This document shows, in pieces, positions 63,618 through 64,000 of a stretch of DNA of 64,000 nt. Made by a program: the position numbers and the translations under genes. The notes below the pieces were generated by a model that saw only the letters and a program-made list of their open reading frames with translations, was not told the origin of the DNA and ran no database searches. The stretch comes from Antrihabitans stalactiti. Lineage in GTDB: Bacteria > Actinomycetota > Actinomycetes > Mycobacteriales > Mycobacteriaceae. Each line of letters opens with the position of its first letter. Within the stretch, counting starts at the first letter, position 1. Location of the stretch: positions 248,001-312,000 of the forward strand of contig NZ_VCQU01000004.1 of the NCBI RefSeq assembly GCF_012932915.1, written 5' to 3'.

Positions 63618-64000
63618 CTGCTCTGCCCGCACCCCTGGCCGAGATCGTCGACGACTTCGCCGCCGTCGACGGTCAGGACAAGCTGGCATTGCTGCTGGAG
63701 TTCAGTCGGGAACTCGCCGACTTACCGCCCGAGTTGAGCGCCGACGCGATGGAGCCGGTGCCCGAATGCCAGTCGCCGCTGTTTCTTTCGGTCGATGCTG
63801 CTGACCGCGATCGGGTCCGGCTGTACTTCAGCGCACCGCCCGAGGCGCCGACGACGCGTGGCTTCGCTTCGATCCTGCAGCAGGGACTCGATGGGCTGCC
63901 TGCCGACGAGATCCTTGCTGTACCCGACGACTTCTACAACGCACTCGGACTGGCTGAGTCCGTCAGTCTGCTGCGGTTACGCGGGATGTCGGCGATGCTC
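63614..64000 (+). CDS. SufE-family protein (partial, cut by the window end)
   Basis: The first 129 residues are visible. [20 protein letters not shown] and [14 protein letters not shown], with conserved Cys52, match SufE sulfur acceptors, which pass persulfide sulfur to the Fe-S assembly scaffold. The ATG overlaps the sseA stop (ATGA). The reading frame runs off the right end of the window, so the C-terminus is missing here. Confidence 0.9.
   Translation, partial: MTALPAPLAEIVDDFAAVDGQDKLALLLEFSRELADLPPELSADAMEPVPECQSPLFLSVDAADRDRVRLYFSAPPEAPTTRGFASILQQGLDGLPADEILAVPDDFYNALGLAESVSLLRLRGMSAML

Overview
The window is chromosomal DNA from a high-GC mycolic-acid actinobacterium (order Mycobacteriales; a Rhodococcus/Nocardia-type member of the Nocardiaceae is the best guess). 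Three things support this. The gene order closely follows the Mycobacterium tuberculosis segment Rv3220c to Rv3284. The gene set is typical of the group: SigH/RshA, MtrAB-LpqB, WhiB2, SecA1, AccD5/AccE, FbiA/FbiB for F420, and a WS/DGAT acyltransferase. There is also a DUF7373-type lipoprotein. No rRNA, tRNA, CRISPR array, prophage or insertion sequence was seen. All functional names are from reading the sequence; no database search was run.

Layout. 0-5 kb: PdtaS sensor kinase, a biotinyl-domain protein, the 24-residue ribosomal protein bL37, and the SigH/RshA thiol-stress pair with a SigH-type promoter. 5-9 kb: lipoprotein, aroA, rsgA. 9-15 kb: lipid block with two tandem fatty-acyl desaturases, their ferredoxin-type reductase, a DUF6912 protein and a WS/DGAT. 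15-25 kb: on the minus strand tmk, mtrA, mtrB, lpqB, comF, hpf and secA1, linking cell division, envelope sensing, ribosome hibernation and secretion. 25-28 kb: a Ser/Thr kinase flanked by two membrane proteins that carry the same extracytoplasmic domain as the kinase. 28-33.5 kb: sahH, a second alkB, then the alkB-rubA-rubB-alkX alkane hydroxylase operon.

33-48.5 kb: an amino-acid permease, a VOC protein and a CDF transporter, followed by the mannose/rhamnose sugar-nucleotide genes for arabinogalactan and mannosylated lipids (manA, an SIS-domain protein, pmmA, manC, wbbL, rmlD). Interleaved with these are DUF3499, a zincin-fold protein, whiB2 and fbiA-fbiB-nudix. 48.5-57.5 kb: an LCP-family cell-wall ligase, a TIGR03089 protein, a small HExxH protein, fadE25 with a TetR regulator, purE/purK, GtrA, and a two-component system that is not part of the M. 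tuberculosis order. 57.5-64 kb: PH-domain and HD-domain proteins, birA, accD5-accE-maf, an Fe-S-type regulator diverging from sseA, and the start of sufE, which runs off the window.

Most genes sit in tight operons with 1-13 base overlaps (ATGA, GTGA, TTGA, perhaps CTGA), so translational coupling is common. The main observations beyond routine annotation are: a kinase plus two partners sharing one sensor domain; a 48-50 bp near-perfect palindrome present three times between genes; a shared operator ahead of the desaturase and reductase genes; paired palindromes ahead of fadE25; a WS/DGAT lacking the second His of its active-site motif; and a zincin-fold protein with a degraded metal motif.
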